Assembly: GCA_021292105.1 (NCBI GenBank)
Contig: CM037862.1
Coordinates: 6,180,765 to 6,244,764 of the forward strand
DNA from: Anadara kagoshimensis
Lineage: Eukaryota; Mollusca; Bivalvia; Arcoida; Arcidae
Length of the DNA stretch: 64,000 bases
Direction: 5' to 3'
The translations under genes and the position numbers were made by a program. Of this stretch, positions 13,201-22,885 are shown one piece after another (positions within the stretch are counted from its first letter, which is position 1; every line of letters starts with the position of its first letter). The notes under the pieces were generated by a model. That model made no database searches, had not been told where the DNA came from, and worked only from the letters and a program-made list of their open reading frames with translations.

Positions 13201-16200
13201 AAGAATTTTTATATTATCATTTTTTATTTCTGTTATCTTTTTAACGCTTCTTATTTTTTGCTTCCATTCTTTTGGTACAGCGTGGACTAAACTTATATTA
13301 TCAAAGCCATTTAGACGAACTTGATAAATATTCATGCATTCTTTGCAGTTCAAAATCTCTCCTTGCATATTCACAATATCATTGATAAAAATATGGCCTT
13401 GTATGACATCTCTTTATTAACGATCATTTTATTCTCAATGATGATAAGTTGATTGTATCAAAGAGGTTGCGACAGAATATCTCTGCAGGGTTTGTGGTGG
13501 CATTGGTTTGAAGTCTAGCCCAGTTTTCGAGAACATCCATCCAAAACGCGGGGAGCTTATAAGAGAAACTTTTTATGTCGGATTCATCTAAGAAGAGTAT
13601 TTCATAATCTCCGAATTGGTCAGTTATATCTAATAATAATAAATTCCATGGTGACTTATTGAAAGGATCTTTAATTTTTTTTATCCACGTCATTTTCAAA
13701 GATCTATAAACAGACTCGATATTGGGGACACGTAGTCCTCCATCAGCTTGATCACAATACATGATATTTCTTTTGACTTTATCCGTGTTTCCATTCCATA
13801 TAAAGTTAAAAATAGTTTTTTGAATCTCATTCGTTATACTAGGTGGAGGATCTGGAAGAGCTGTTAGTACTTAGATAAGTATTGGAAGGGCAAGTGACTT
13901 AATAACTGTAGTTTTACCAATCGTTATTAAATTTCGATACGACCAAAATAAAAGTAATTTTTTGAAACAAGTTAATTTTTCAATATAGTTATCAATATAA
14001 ATAGGGGTTTTGTTCAAGTTTAATTTTATACCTAATAGTATAAATACTCCTTCGTGATTCCATCTTTAAATGGTTTTACTGTTTCCAATTCTTCACCACA
14101 ACTCCTTCTTACATTAATCCATATTGCCTCCGTTTAATCAAAATTTGTTCTTAAGCAAGAACATTCTGCTAAGTGGTAAAGTAATTTAATAGTAGAGTTT
14201 AATGAAGTTTCGTCGTGGTTAGGCAGGAGAAAGGTGTAATCGGCATATTGCGATATAAAATATTCTGAGTCGTTAATTGAGATACCCTTAATATTTGGGT
14301 CATGCTTTATTGCAGCACTGAGTAATTCAGCAGCATTAATAAAGAACTAAAGTTGATGCATAGGGTGATATTTTATTGACCGTAACAAGCGCTTGTGCTA
14401 CCGATGACCCGGCGCGAGTTAAACGAAAATTCCGTTAACAAGTCCAACTCGAACGTGTGGAGGCCCCATTAAAAGTAGTTGATAGATATGCAAAACTTCG
14501 TCAGCTATGACAAAGTTTGGCATGTTTATTAATGATTTGTTTTACAGGTGACATACCGATAGATCATACATCGATGTAAAATTGACGCATTAAAATTATA
14601 AAAGACATCATTATCTCCCTTTATACATTTTTGACATAAAAACCGATGTCCTGTAGGAAATTTGTTTTTAGAGACTGAGGACAAAGCATATATTCCAATA
14701 CATCAATAAAATTCCTTTTCTACGACAAATGATACCATGAAACATCTTGTGTAGTAGGCAATGGACTTTGCATGAAAAATAAATAATCTTTAAATAAAAT
14801 CACCAAAATAAAGATCTTCCTTCATTTCTAATTATTTTACTATTTCTATCAGAATGGATAGTTACTGATCAAATATTTTATTTTTCTTGGAATGTGCTAG
14901 ATAATCAAAAACTAATTTTTCATATCATTTTCAAAAATTTCTATTCAATTTATCTTTTTTAAATTTAATTTTCCTAAAACTTTTCATTTGTTTTACCAGT
15001 CGCAGTTTATAATTGAACCTTTTATCAATTACGCCATTTAAAAACATTCTATCAAATAGAAATAATCGTTTGACAATATTTGTCAACATATGTTATCAGA
15101 ACATAAAGTACTAAGCCTGCCAAAACTGCTGTTTTACCATTGGCAGCTATCATGTACATTGTCGTACTTCACCTGTGTAACGATCTACAGTTCATTGTCT
15201 TACGATCGGTACATAGAAATACATAACAGGTGTACAGTTTTTATTTCGTTACAAAGAAACCAAGAACGATACAAAAAATGACCACATAGATTTGAGTTTC
15301 TTATTAAATTTCGGTTATTTCAGTATTTTTTTTTAATCTTATGACGCCGAGAAATTATTCCCATTATCAGTATAGCAGTTGTTTCGGCACAGTTCCTTAG
15401 TGTTTTTGTTTAATTTTGGAAAAATGTGACGAAAGACCGTTAGTTATGGACTGGTTTTTTCATGTTAATTTGATTTTAAAAAATGACCACATCTAAAGTA
15501 TTAGAGAACACTTTGATAAAGGTAAAAATAAAATGTTGGTTTTGACGACAAATACTTCTTTTTTTTCTAAAGATAAGGAAAGTTTTGACTATCTAGGAAA
15601 GAAATATCCAATATGGCCGACAACACACCAAGTAAAATACATGCAATATGTTGTTTAATGGTCTCCACTAATTCCGGTACAAGTTACATTGGCTTCCCCG
15701 TAAGTGAAAAAGGTAAATTAAAAAAAATATGATATACTTCTCGACCTTTCGACATACTAATACCACAATCAAAAGTTTTAAAATTTTAACAATTAAAGAC
15801 AGATTTGGCAGTCAGCTTCATAAATGTTCTAGATTTATTTTCATAAAAAATAACGAGAAAAGTGAGTGGAATGAAAGTGAATTATAAATAATTAATTCAG
15901 TCAAGTAAGAAAAAATTATATATTTTAATAATTTTAATTTTTAAAAATTAATTTCATTGGGCCAGTAAGTCGGTTTATTTGTATATTCATCCAAATTAAT
16001 TTGATATGTTTTAAGTCTAATTTAGTAAAATATATGTTTTCAGAATTAAAAAATAACATTTACCAGATATCATAGAGACTTCATATCTAATGATTTATAC
16101 ACACACGTGTTAATCATTTTTGCAAATTGGACGATAATTTATTTTTATTAAAGGTGATAAAGTTCTACTAATGAACAGGATGTTAACTGATATGTGAGTC

Positions 16201-18944
16201 CTTATTTAAGCGATATTAATTTATTGCAAATTAAGATAGTAATCATAAAGTAACCATTGAAGTTTGCCGTTGGAAGATAAAACCAAAAACCAAGACATCA
16301 TACATTATGTGAACTTTGTAAAAGTGATTTTATGCATATTTGTTTGTTATTGCAATATGCGAATTTTATGATGTATTCTAATGATATAACTAATACATTC
16401 TTTTTTCTAAGAATGGGTCAAATATTTCTTGAAGACCATTCTATATACAAGATAAAAATAGTCGTTTGACAAATATATGTTAACAGAACATAAAGTAGTA
16501 ATACTATCACAATTGCTGTTTTACAAACGTTATATCTCAGGGAATCTCAAAATTTCTAGGTTGGACCAGTAGAGATGTTGCAAAACCTCATAGAAACGAA
16601 CGATATCAAGGTATACTCGTACTTTAAATGATTTGAATTTTCTATAATTGTTTTAAATTTTCTGTATTGTTTTTAGTTTTTTTTATTATTTTTAAAAATG
16701 TTCTACATGTTTTTAATATTTTATTTAGGAAAATTAATGAAAATACGATAACATCGTTCTGTATGACCAACATAAAATCAATTTAATTTATATTTAAGAA
16801 TATTCGTCTCAATGTTTAATGTCAAAGTAGATAAGATTAAAGCTGCCTAAACTTCACTGTTGTTTACCACCTAATAAGAAACACAAAACACATGTCAATT
16901 ATTGTATTTACAATTTTGACAAAACATTCGATACAGTTACTTATCAAACGCTGTGATATTTGAGTTTTATCGTGAATTATTTACACCACTAGGGTAACTC
17001 ATTTTCTAGAGTATTCGCTCCGTATCTTGTGAGGCCGTGGGTTAAAACCCCGGTCGGTGTGTGACAAGGGCTTGAAAATAGGTACTGACGGTTGTTTCTA
17101 CAAGCACTCGGTGTTTATAAAATTGAATATTACGCGTTCTTCGGAAGAAACCTAAAAACCGATTCCCGTGTCACGGCAGGCACAGTAAAAACCACTCCCT
17201 TTCTCAAGCGCACTGCAAAGTTAAAAACTTCACCTATGACGTTTCGATATAAGTTAAATATTCTAAATAGTTCCACACAAGTTCATTGAATTAGAACAGG
17301 TTTAACATGAGAATGTGCATATTAAGATAAAAAGAAGAATTAATCAACATTCCTTAAAGAATAGAATAAATATACATCTGTGAGAATAGAAATGTCAAAT
17401 TAAAAAAATTTATAAACCTACAAACTCAAAACTTGTAATGAAACGATGACTTACCATCTAGGGTTTTACCCAACAAAAACCCCATAAGCAGCTGTGAGTC
17501 TACAAATAAAAAATGAAATATTAAACATATATTTTACCAGTGTTAATCTTACAGCACTAGAATACAATTACCCATCATAAGTGCTTGACCAAAATTGTGA
17601 AACCTAAAATTTTAAGGGGTTGAAAAATATCGAAATGACCAAAATATATGTTACCAAAATCAGCTAAGGAAATACGCATGTGCTTTGCACGAGGGATTAA
17701 AATAGATTGCAAATTATGAAGTTATCCATTGTCAAAGCAAATACATGTCACAACTACTAGAGAAACCAATGTGTGTATGTACAGTTACAAAAAATATATA
17801 TTCCATTTGTTTATTACTTATTTTTAAGCCTTTCTCGATAAATTTTCAAACCAACTTTATATCTAGATACACTGCTCCCGCCGCGTGTGTAATAAAATTG
17901 AGAACGAAAGGGACATGAAACTATGGGAAGTAAAGTATATCCATGGTAATCTGGAATTCAGGCAATATTCATGGATCAACAATTTATTTGGAAGCAGCTT
18001 GATTCCTTGTATATAGTTCCCGCTGTGAAACAAACTGCAATAGCTCCAGCAAAAAATCAACAGAAATGAAATCTGGTGGATGGCTAAAATGTTAACAGTC
18101 ATTGCAACATTGGCCGTTTATATTTTAATTACCTAGATGGATGAAAGTGTATTTGTAATAATGACATTTATACCGTTGTTCTCTATGGAAACTTTAGTTT
18201 CTGTTCTCTATGGAAACTTTAGTTTCCTATAACTGATCATCTTGATATAATTAAAATAATCTTGAACTACTAATGGGCGTAAAACACCATTACTCTTAAG
18301 TGACACTTTGAGAAGATGTGTACATTACTACCATATTAGATATGAATTAACTAAATCAAAAACAAAATACTAATACATGTCTGAATCACAATCTAGGAGC
18401 AAAGTAAAAATTTGGAACTGAAAAGTTAGGTTAGACACGTGAACTTCCACCAGGGAAGTGAAGCTGAGAGCTCCAGAAGGGTAAGCACCTCCCGTTTAGC
18501 TAGCTACACCAAAAACCTGTGTAAGCAAACATGTGTGAAAGGAATATGGAAGCATGGGACGTCAAATATATCCAAGGCAATCCTAGACACGGAGACATCA
18601 AACTTATCAACAATAATGTGATGACGGCCATAAAACTTTTTGAGGACCCTGATAAGTCTAGGCTTGCAATATCACTAGGTCAAGAATTTATTTGCAACCA
18701 GCCTGCATCGTTGTACAAAGTCTCTGTTAGCAAAGTTGACAATAGAAAAACCGACGTCCTTATCTGAATATTCCGCATGATAAAAATTGATAGGTGTTAT
18801 TATTCACCATAAAAAATCTAACAATCTTAATTCAGTGGAATTTTGTTTGTTATTTAATTTAAAATTGCCAGTAGCATTTTCTATAGAAAAAAGGGAGATT
18901 TCTAAAATTGTTAACTATGTAAAAGTGGTATGCATCTAATATAT

Positions 18945-19007
<63 letters not shown>

Positions 19008-21770
19008 CCTGCAACTAACGTGTACATTGACATCATAAAGCCTGCCGAATAAACCTTATCTTTATTCGGTCACTGACCCAATAAAGCCATGCGCTAACTG
19101 TGACGTCACAGTTACGGCACTACTTTTTCCATTCAACATTTGACGTAACCTTTGACCCAAATGAACCCCATTCTCAATGTAAACAAAACACAGTATAACA
19201 ATAAACATGATGAATAAATTCATAAATTTTCATATTTTATTTTAAAAAAAGATTGATTTTTTTTAAAAATACACGTAGTTATATAAATATGATTTAAAAA
19301 TAAAAATGAAAAATTATAAGTTGTTACTTTATTTATTCCGCCGGACTTAAAATATAGCAGAAATACAGAAAAACGTCTGCAACATTTCATCAAAGAATAT
19401 TTATTTTAATATTATTATTGTAAGAATTTAAGATTTTGTTACATATATTAAATATGAAAATAATATCGTATTGTAGTTATTTATTTAAATAATTGAGAAC
19501 TACATGTGCTTGAACGTCGGACTGAGCGAAAATGACAAGTACGGGTGTGATGGGGTAGCGTGACGTCACGTAAACATTTGTATCATTGCCCTTGGAGTGT
19601 AAACAAACAAGTCAAACATGGATAACACGCAGTTACAACTATAATTTTTAGGACGTATCTGTTGCAGGATAAAGTAAATACATGGTCATTAACGGTGAAT
19701 AAAGGTCGTATTTGGCTCGGGGGCGAAAACGTGTAAAAAGCTCGGCAGAGCCTCGCTTTCTACACGTTTTCTCACCCTCACCAAATACGACCTTTATTCA
19801 CCGTCAGTGACCATGTATTTACTATATACCGATCCTTGTCCAAATCGCTTTCACACAGTAAAAACTTTTTGAAAACAAACAAATTTAGTAAAACACGTGA
19901 ATCAAGGGAGTGAGTCCAATTACTGCAGGAGGGTAAAGGTAAAAACCTTTGAAATTTGAAGTTCAAATTTGAATTTCATTGGTCGTAAATAAATCGGTAA
20001 CGGTTATACTTTTTTAAATATTTTTATTAATAGCAAAAGTAGTCAGTTTGTATTTAGGACGGCGGTAAGGCACAAAATACTCAATTGGCATCAACAGAGT
20101 TTCTTTCATTTTAAATTTGATTGTATATCGTCCAGTGATCGCAATGTACAATCTTAAAGTTTAAGGAAATGAAGTACACGCAAGCTTAGCCAAGGCAAAT
20201 AAATATTATACAACCATATGTAAAATTCCAATTTATTAAATGGAAAGTCTCTAATAAAGTTGTAATGAAATCGAAAATAATGAAAACATGGTATTGCTTT
20301 CATTTTAACCTATATGACAAACGTGATGGCTTCAATTTTTGTATTGTCAACTTTTTTATGCAACAATATACTTATGCTGTATTTGGTTTACAATTAATAT
20401 AATATGATAAATCTTGTTCCCATTACCTACACATTTTACACCGGGGTAAGCGGCTTTCAAATAAATTGACACAGGGATATTGCAGGCCTAGACTTATCAA
20501 GGCCATCAAATGTTTAATTGCAGTCGTCACAATATAGGTGATAATTATTATGTGCCTTTTCCCAAAATATCCTAGATAAAATTGACGTTCAACTTTTAAT
20601 CTCTTTTTTGATTTTTGACGTGGTTGGTGTTGCTAGCTAAACATTAGGCACTTAATCTCACTTCTTTGATAGAAGTTCACGCGTTACTTTTCATTTGCCA
20701 GTTTTTTAAGTTTTACCTTGCCTTTGAGGTTGTTATTTGGGGATGGTATTTTTGTATTTGATTTTGCTCAATGCATAACATCTATCTAAAAATAAAACAT
20801 TAACACTCCAATCGATGCCCAAATCAAAGTAAAAACTTTGAAACTGGGAAATTAAACTAAACACTGAAATTCCAAAATGAAAACGAGACCGGGTGGTCCG
20901 GAAAGGTAAACATCTTCGGTTTATCTATCTACACTCGCCATGCGTGAACTAAAATTTGAGAATGAAAGAAACATAGAACTATGTGGAAAATAAATAAATA
21001 AAAGTATAAAATAAAGAATACTTACCACATCCTTGACCACCAAAACCAAAGGCGTAAACTGAGCATGGCGCCAGTAGTAACAGCCAGAATATCCACATGG
21101 TGATGGTTAAAGCTGAAACTCAATTAAAATATAGAAGTTAAATATGCATTGTCTTCTATTATATTGATGGTGGGCCAGAGCAAACAATCTAAAAATTTAC
21201 TTGTGTTAACGCCTTATAAGCATTTGTTTTTATAAACTTATCAATGCACCAGTATGTTTGTAAAATAAGCAACATATCTATACTTTACATATTATGAAGA
21301 TTTACAAAGGCCAAAAAATTATGAAACAACATATTTTTTATATAAAGATTGGAGAGTTATTAATTTTCATGACAATTGTACATTCAAGAGACAAAATTTT
21401 GGATGCAGATTAATCGGTTATTAAGTTTTTCAACAGCATTATTCCTATCATCCCTCATCTCATGAAACAGAACTCTGTGGTTAATTTTGAAATTACAACT
21501 ACACTACATAGGTTTGACTTTTTTATAACTTAAAATAAAGCTTGATAACGTAATCATTTTTAATATTACTTTTTTTAATTTGCATTCACCATATTTTACT
21601 ATAGTCTATTACATTAGCCAGTTTTGATTTATACAAAATGAAATAAAATTGACAAATAAATAAATAAACTGGTTCCTACCTGGCCTTCTCGAAGTTGTGA
21701 TTTAGGCTGGTCTCCGTTGGTACATGTGCTTTAAATATGAACTGATAAGCAATGGCCGTAGGCGCCACGG
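1624..21770 (-). CDS. C-type lectin gene, secreted, six exons recognised (gene span)
   Basis: The gene is assembled from separate minus-strand exons at 21680-~21760 (5'UTR), 21112-21026, 17499-17455, 11542-11418, 10847-10751 and 1856-1642 or 1624. Every exon has AG acceptor and GT donor sites and the phases agree at each junction (1-1, 1-1, 0-0, 1-1). The product has a 16-residue signal peptide, a Gly-rich linker and one C-type lectin domain with a CPEGF start, an extra disulfide loop (GC..DDCYFF), the RGAHLV helix, HWMALND, and a final C...W...C...YICK block. The usual EPN/QPD and WND calcium/sugar motifs are not visible, so ligand binding may be calcium-independent (inference). Bivalve lectins of this build are usually secreted immune recognition proteins. 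The fifth exon has an internal frame break, so the copy may be a pseudogene or contain a sequencing indel. Family assignment is strong; completeness is not. Confidence 0.82.
1930..4870. repeat. Minisatellite, 43-bp unit (about 68 copies)
   Basis: The unit is GACGTTTGTATTAGACACTA followed by TGTTTCTGTATTGGACACCTTGT. The 43-bp spacing was measured between successive GACGTTTG motifs at 2820 and 2863. Each unit is two related half-units of about 21-22 bp. The centre (2770-3240) is nearly uniform and the edges are diverged, the usual pattern of arrays that turn over from the middle. Because 43 is not a multiple of 3, apparent ORFs on both strands only walk through the frames and are not genes. The array lies in the last lectin intron. 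Confidence 0.95.
4871..5247. other. Intronic sequence, nothing recognised
   Basis: AT-rich sequence between the minisatellite and the left end of the pogo-like transposon. No exon, repeat or RNA feature could be supported. Confidence 0.5.
5834..7273. mobile_element. Nested MITE-like element with tandem core and AAT/AAG microsatellite
   Basis: The ends are TAAGGCGCCCAAAC and its exact inverse GTTTGGGCGCCTTA. The interior holds four to five diverged units of about 130-165 bp beginning near GGGTGGGGATC (6370-7060), a conserved GAAGTTTGGTTAAGATTGG segment, and then (AAT)n and (AAG)n microsatellites at 7150-7225. It has no coding capacity. Apparent poly-Arg/poly-Ser ORFs are microsatellite artefacts. 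Confidence 0.7.
7420..7600 (-). mobile_element. SINE family 2, partial and diverged
   Basis: It shares the TACGTCGCATCAGCAATT segment with the copy at 9545-9905 and ends with a B-box-like GGTTCCAACCC on the opposite end. It is shorter and more diverged than the 9.5-kb copy. Confidence 0.4.
7687..9312 (+). pseudogene. pogo/Tigger-like transposase, multiply frameshifted
   Basis: The ATG at 7687 opens MPKKSKDIYKRHAIEDIRK, followed by a Psq-type helix-turn-helix (ISIRKAAEKFDIAKSTLADY). A stop follows at 7857. A CENP-B-like segment (AGRKTIFPKEVENAMAEK) continues after it. The WNMDEKNVRL segment near 8200-8230 carries the first catalytic Asp. Frame changes occur near 7975, 8190, 8290 and 9150. The longest open piece (8316-9182) has the second and third acidic positions, LILDSHSSHE and HHLQPLDKSVF, typical of DDE_1 transposases. 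A Lys/Glu-rich C-terminus (KKAADDKKMEKKKQ) ends at 9312. With at least four frame changes and one in-frame stop this copy cannot encode an active enzyme. Confidence 0.85.
9545..9905 (-). mobile_element. tRNA-derived SINE (family 2)
   Basis: On the minus strand the head reads TGGCCTAATGAACAAGACG (A-box-like) and, 30-40 bp on, GAGTTCGAATCC (B box), typical of a tRNA-related pol III promoter. The body runs to TGCTTAACGTCGCATCAGC and ends in a (TTG)n-like tail at 9540. Related partial copies lie at 7420-7600 and 49405-49640. Confidence 0.6.
10030..10263 (+). CDS. HIRAN-like domain ORF inside the pogo-like element
   Basis: The 77-residue frame contains FERDRSNRFDPNAIKVLDHP, then a short strand, then a helix with YAAQLSPIIESGLV. 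This matches the HIRAN pattern: R.P.N..DPNAI.V followed by a helix before the LSP/LAP segment. HIRAN domains bind 3' ends of single-stranded DNA in HLTF/Rad5 proteins and also occur alone in mobile elements. The start is not secure because an upstream exon or frame change may exist. It lies 720 bp past the transposase remnant and inside the transposon's right terminus, so it may be element cargo or a captured host fragment. It could also be a pseudogene. Confidence 0.5.
   Translation: MGSGHAPLWFPKVRLLYLHFERDRSNRFDPNAIKVLDHPAPVIKASLNRSYAAQLSPIIESGLVHRRLLYLKPKEEP
10751..10847 (-). CDS. Lectin exon 5: middle of the lectin domain, frame-broken
   Basis: The acceptor TTTGTTTCAG opens a phase-0 exon reading IDCNIRGAHLVIVGTQ, the conserved Cys-helix and strand of the domain. 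The original frame then hits TAA after RMMP. Another frame across the same bases reads ENDAIKKKLMTISCIK, the expected continuation (the family commonly has TQEENDAI). The break falls in a GAGAGA run, consistent with loss of one base or gain of two. The donor is CAA/GTAAGA. The 97-nt length as it stands joins the last exon in the unshifted phase, so a second change or an undetected exon is needed if the frame is repaired. Confidence 0.75.
11418..11542 (-). CDS. Lectin exon 4: N-terminal half of the lectin domain
   Basis: The 125-nt exon enters in phase 1 and leaves in phase 0 (GCTAGA/GTAATT). It reads GFGGSLFG, then the lectin start PKCPEGFQNLDGCPRDDCYFF, which gives the two cysteines of the long-form N-terminal hairpin, then the STDTRSWDNAR helix. 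This is a textbook opening for a C-type lectin domain. Confidence 0.85.
11550..12420. other. Lectin intron, no feature seen
   Basis: AT-rich, non-repetitive sequence between lectin exon 4 and the LINE poly(A) tail. No coding or structured element could be supported. Confidence 0.5.
12426..14350 (-). mobile_element. 5'-truncated L1/Tx1-like LINE with poly(A) tail
   Basis: A run of about 30 T/C-interrupted T at 12426-12456 is the poly(A) tail on the minus strand. Upstream on that strand (14350 towards 13100) the decayed reverse transcriptase reads INAAELLSAAIKHDPNIKG, then QYADYTFLL (the catalytic YADD changed to YADY), KTPIYIDNYIEKL, ITIGKTTVIKSLALPILI, IFNFIWNGNTDKVKRN and ADGGLRVPNIESVYRSLK, the C-terminal landmarks of L1/Tx1-type ORF2. 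Stops and frame changes separate the pieces (for example near 13870). The element is truncated within RT at about 14350, as expected for target-primed reverse transcription. Confidence 0.75.
13102..13762 (-). pseudogene. LINE ORF2 C-terminal remnant
   Basis: Two open pieces (13424-13762 and 13102-13374) cover the region after the RT domain, including CDQADGGLRVPNIESVYRSL and a Lys-rich end containing VPKEWKQKIRSVKK. They are offset in frame with a break near 13400. The open length reflects recent decay, not function. Confidence 0.65.
14360..16980. other. Lectin intron, no gene seen
   Basis: AT-rich sequence. Two short related segments (around 15050-15130 and 16450-16520, both with TGTTAWCAGAACATAAAGTA and CTGTTTTAC) look like diverged repeat fragments. 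No ORF with family similarity was found. Confidence 0.45.
16985..17275 (+). mobile_element. tRNA-derived SINE (family 1)
   Basis: The head has a B-box-like GTGGGTTAAAACCCC at 17037. The body holds GCACTCGGTGTTTATAAAAT, AAAAACCGATTCCCGTGTCA and CTTCACCTATGACG. The same ordered blocks occur inverted at 37680-37990 with a much better preserved tRNA head. The open frame at 17092-17289 lies entirely in the SINE body and is not a gene. Confidence 0.55.
17455..17499 (-). CDS. Lectin exon 3: 45-nt symmetric exon
   Basis: The exon has acceptor TTATTTGTAG/ACTC and donor GATG/GTAAGTC. Its 45 nt begin and end in phase 1, so it adds exactly 15 residues (DSQLLMGFLLGKTLD) and can be skipped without changing frame. 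In the assembled protein it lies between two Gly-Phe-Gly-Gly stretches, in the linker before the lectin domain. Detection rests on splice sites and phase agreement with both neighbours. Confidence 0.7.
17548..17720 (-). pseudogene. Decayed hammerhead repeat (core deleted)
   Basis: The segment is colinear with the ribozyme repeat at 30598-30780 (shared TAGTGCTGTAA, TTGTGAAACC, GACCAAAAT and CTAAGGAAATAC blocks). The 13-nt stretch that follows TATTC in the intact copies, comprising CGAAAC through GGCCGTC, is missing, so stem III and the GAAA core strand are gone. The deletion ends exactly at the predicted cleavage site. Confidence 0.6.
17860..18065 (-). mobile_element. RT-family fragment
   Basis: Contains the ACACGTGTGTAAT-like, GAAAGGGACATGAAAC and TCAACAATTTATTTGGAAGC blocks of the family in minus sense. 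It lacks the 3' terminus. Confidence 0.55.
18360..18770 (-). mobile_element. RT-family retroelement copy
   Basis: Well-preserved 3' half of the family: CATGTCTGAATCACAATC at the 3' terminus, CACCAGGGAAGTGA, GGGTAAGCACCTCC, AGCTAGCTACACC, the cDNA-like block around 18590-18700, and the start of the RT-derived block at 18735. The two overlapping small ORFs here are repeat-derived. Confidence 0.75.
18937..19003. repeat. (TA)n microsatellite
   Basis: About 66 bp of almost pure TA directly abut the left end of the next MITE. Confidence 0.95.
19002..19676. mobile_element. MITE with TTTATCCTGCAAC inverted ends
   Basis: The left end TTTATCCTGCAAC and right end GTTGCAGGATAAA are exact inverses. Both subterminal regions carry a perfect TGACGTCA (19101 and 19561) and a TGTAAACAAA segment, so the inverted symmetry extends inward. 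There is no ORF. Confidence 0.6.
19673..19823. repeat. Foldback element, 73-bp arms
   Basis: The arms starting AGTAAATACATGGTCA and ending TGACCATGTATTTACT pair over about 73 bp with roughly 90% match around a 5-nt loop (CAGAG at 19746). Transcribed RNA would form a long hairpin. It directly abuts the right end of the preceding MITE and may belong to it. Confidence 0.75.
20280..20775 (+). mobile_element. RT-family retroelement fragment
   Basis: Plus-sense copy beginning in the RT remnant (TATGACAAACGTGATGGCTT, equivalent to YDKRDDF) and running through AGGCCTAGACTTATCAAGGCC to a diverged 3' tail. Followed at 20815 by an inverted partner. Confidence 0.6.
20815..21000 (-). mobile_element. RT-family 3' fragment
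   Basis: Minus-sense 3' end (CCCAAATCAAAGTAAAAAC, GGTGGTCCGGAAAGGTAA, GAATGAAAGAAACATAGAAC). Together with the plus-sense copy ending at 20775 it forms a tail-to-tail pair, immediately downstream of the lectin signal-peptide exon donor. Confidence 0.6.
21026..21112 (-). CDS. Lectin exon 2: signal peptide
   Basis: The acceptor GTTTCAG is followed by ATCACC-ATG at 21098. The 24 codons read MWIFWLLLLAPCSVYA and then FGFGGQGC, a classic signal peptide with likely cleavage after VYA. The exon ends in phase 1 at a consensus donor (TGTG/GTAAGT). The start is chosen because it is the first ATG after the acceptor and opens directly into the hydrophobic core. Confidence 0.85.
21680..21760 (-). other. 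Lectin gene 5'UTR exon
   Basis: This is a non-coding leader exon with donor GGCCAG/GTAGGAACC. It sits between the TATA box and the signal-peptide exon, whose acceptor (TTGAGTTTCAG) leaves only 14 nt of leader before the ATG. The 5' edge is an estimate from the TATA position. Confidence 0.5.
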
Positions 21771-21783
21771 ACGACACGAATCC

Positions 21784-21792
21784 TTATATATT
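21784..21792 (-). promoter_or_regulatory. TATA box of the lectin gene
   Basis: An AATATATAA motif on the minus strand lies about 100 bp upstream of a good donor (CCAG/GTAGG, exon end 21680). Transcription would start near 21755-21760. The position fits the downstream signal-peptide exon, but the start site is inferred. Confidence 0.5.
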
Positions 21793-22789
21793 ATGCATTC
21801 CCTGTTGATAAGCCAATCTCACGGTAATATTAACCTAAAAATCTAATTAGAATATGTAATCAATCATATAAATATACCCGCCTGACTAACCAATAAGATT
21901 TTTTTCCGTAAAAATAATTTATTCGAAAGGAAAAAAACGTCTCAACATCCGTCAACATAAGCGATGGATGCCTTAAAAGATAAAATACAACTTTGTCCAT
22001 GAATATTCATATAGGTGGATCCACCCAATACATAGGTAGTATTAAGATTAACAGTTAATATATAAATAGTATATATGTCTCATGATAGAAAACAATAACT
22101 ACATGCATTACCTATACATAAATGTACTAGTCCTTAATAAATACATGTAAAGAAATTGAAGGTCAAGCGGACATGTCATAGATGTTTTCCAATGCAAGAC
22201 ATTATTGAACCTTTCGTTGTATTGATAACTGGGTCCTTACTAAAATGAAAAAAAAAACACTAGTCAAGATAAATATGTTTTTCATCAAATAACGCAATCT
22301 AATGTGAATGGAATTTCAGAATCACCTCAATGTAATTTCATTGCATTTTCTTGCAAGGCTGTTCCGAAAGTGCAATTTATTATCAGCAATGTAGTAAATA
22401 CACCTTTCAAACCAAATTACTATTTATAAAAAATGAAAACAATCATACCAATCCATTTTCAAACAATAATTTCAAAGCAAAGCAAAATCAATATATAAAA
22501 TATGTGCCTATCCTAAGTAGGAAGTTATTTAAACAGTTTTTTTTTTGTTTGGTGCATCGTGCTGTGAATGTGTATTTGGTGTCCTTCGTTAAATTTCAAA
22601 TTAGTAACATTTTATTTAAGCTATTATTGTCCGGCTATATTTGATTCAAATTACAATATCTCCGTGATGCCCAATTATTCAAATTGTAATGGTTCGATCA
22701 GATAAAATCATTCCAATGAATGTCTAAACACAGTCGGTGTCAAATTTTATTATTCCAAATCTCTCAATCAATCTGAAAATGATATTAGC

Positions 22790-22885
22790 TGGCAAATTAG
22801 GTAAAAGGCGTGAACCAGGGAACAGGGAAGTGAGATCCTATGCTCCGGAAGGGTAAACAACTTCTGTTGAGATAGCTACAACAGT
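22790..22885 (-). mobile_element. RT-family short fragment
   Basis: Only the central 3' block (ACAGGGAAGTGAGATCC, GCTCCGGAAGGGTAAAC) is recognisable. Confidence 0.45.
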
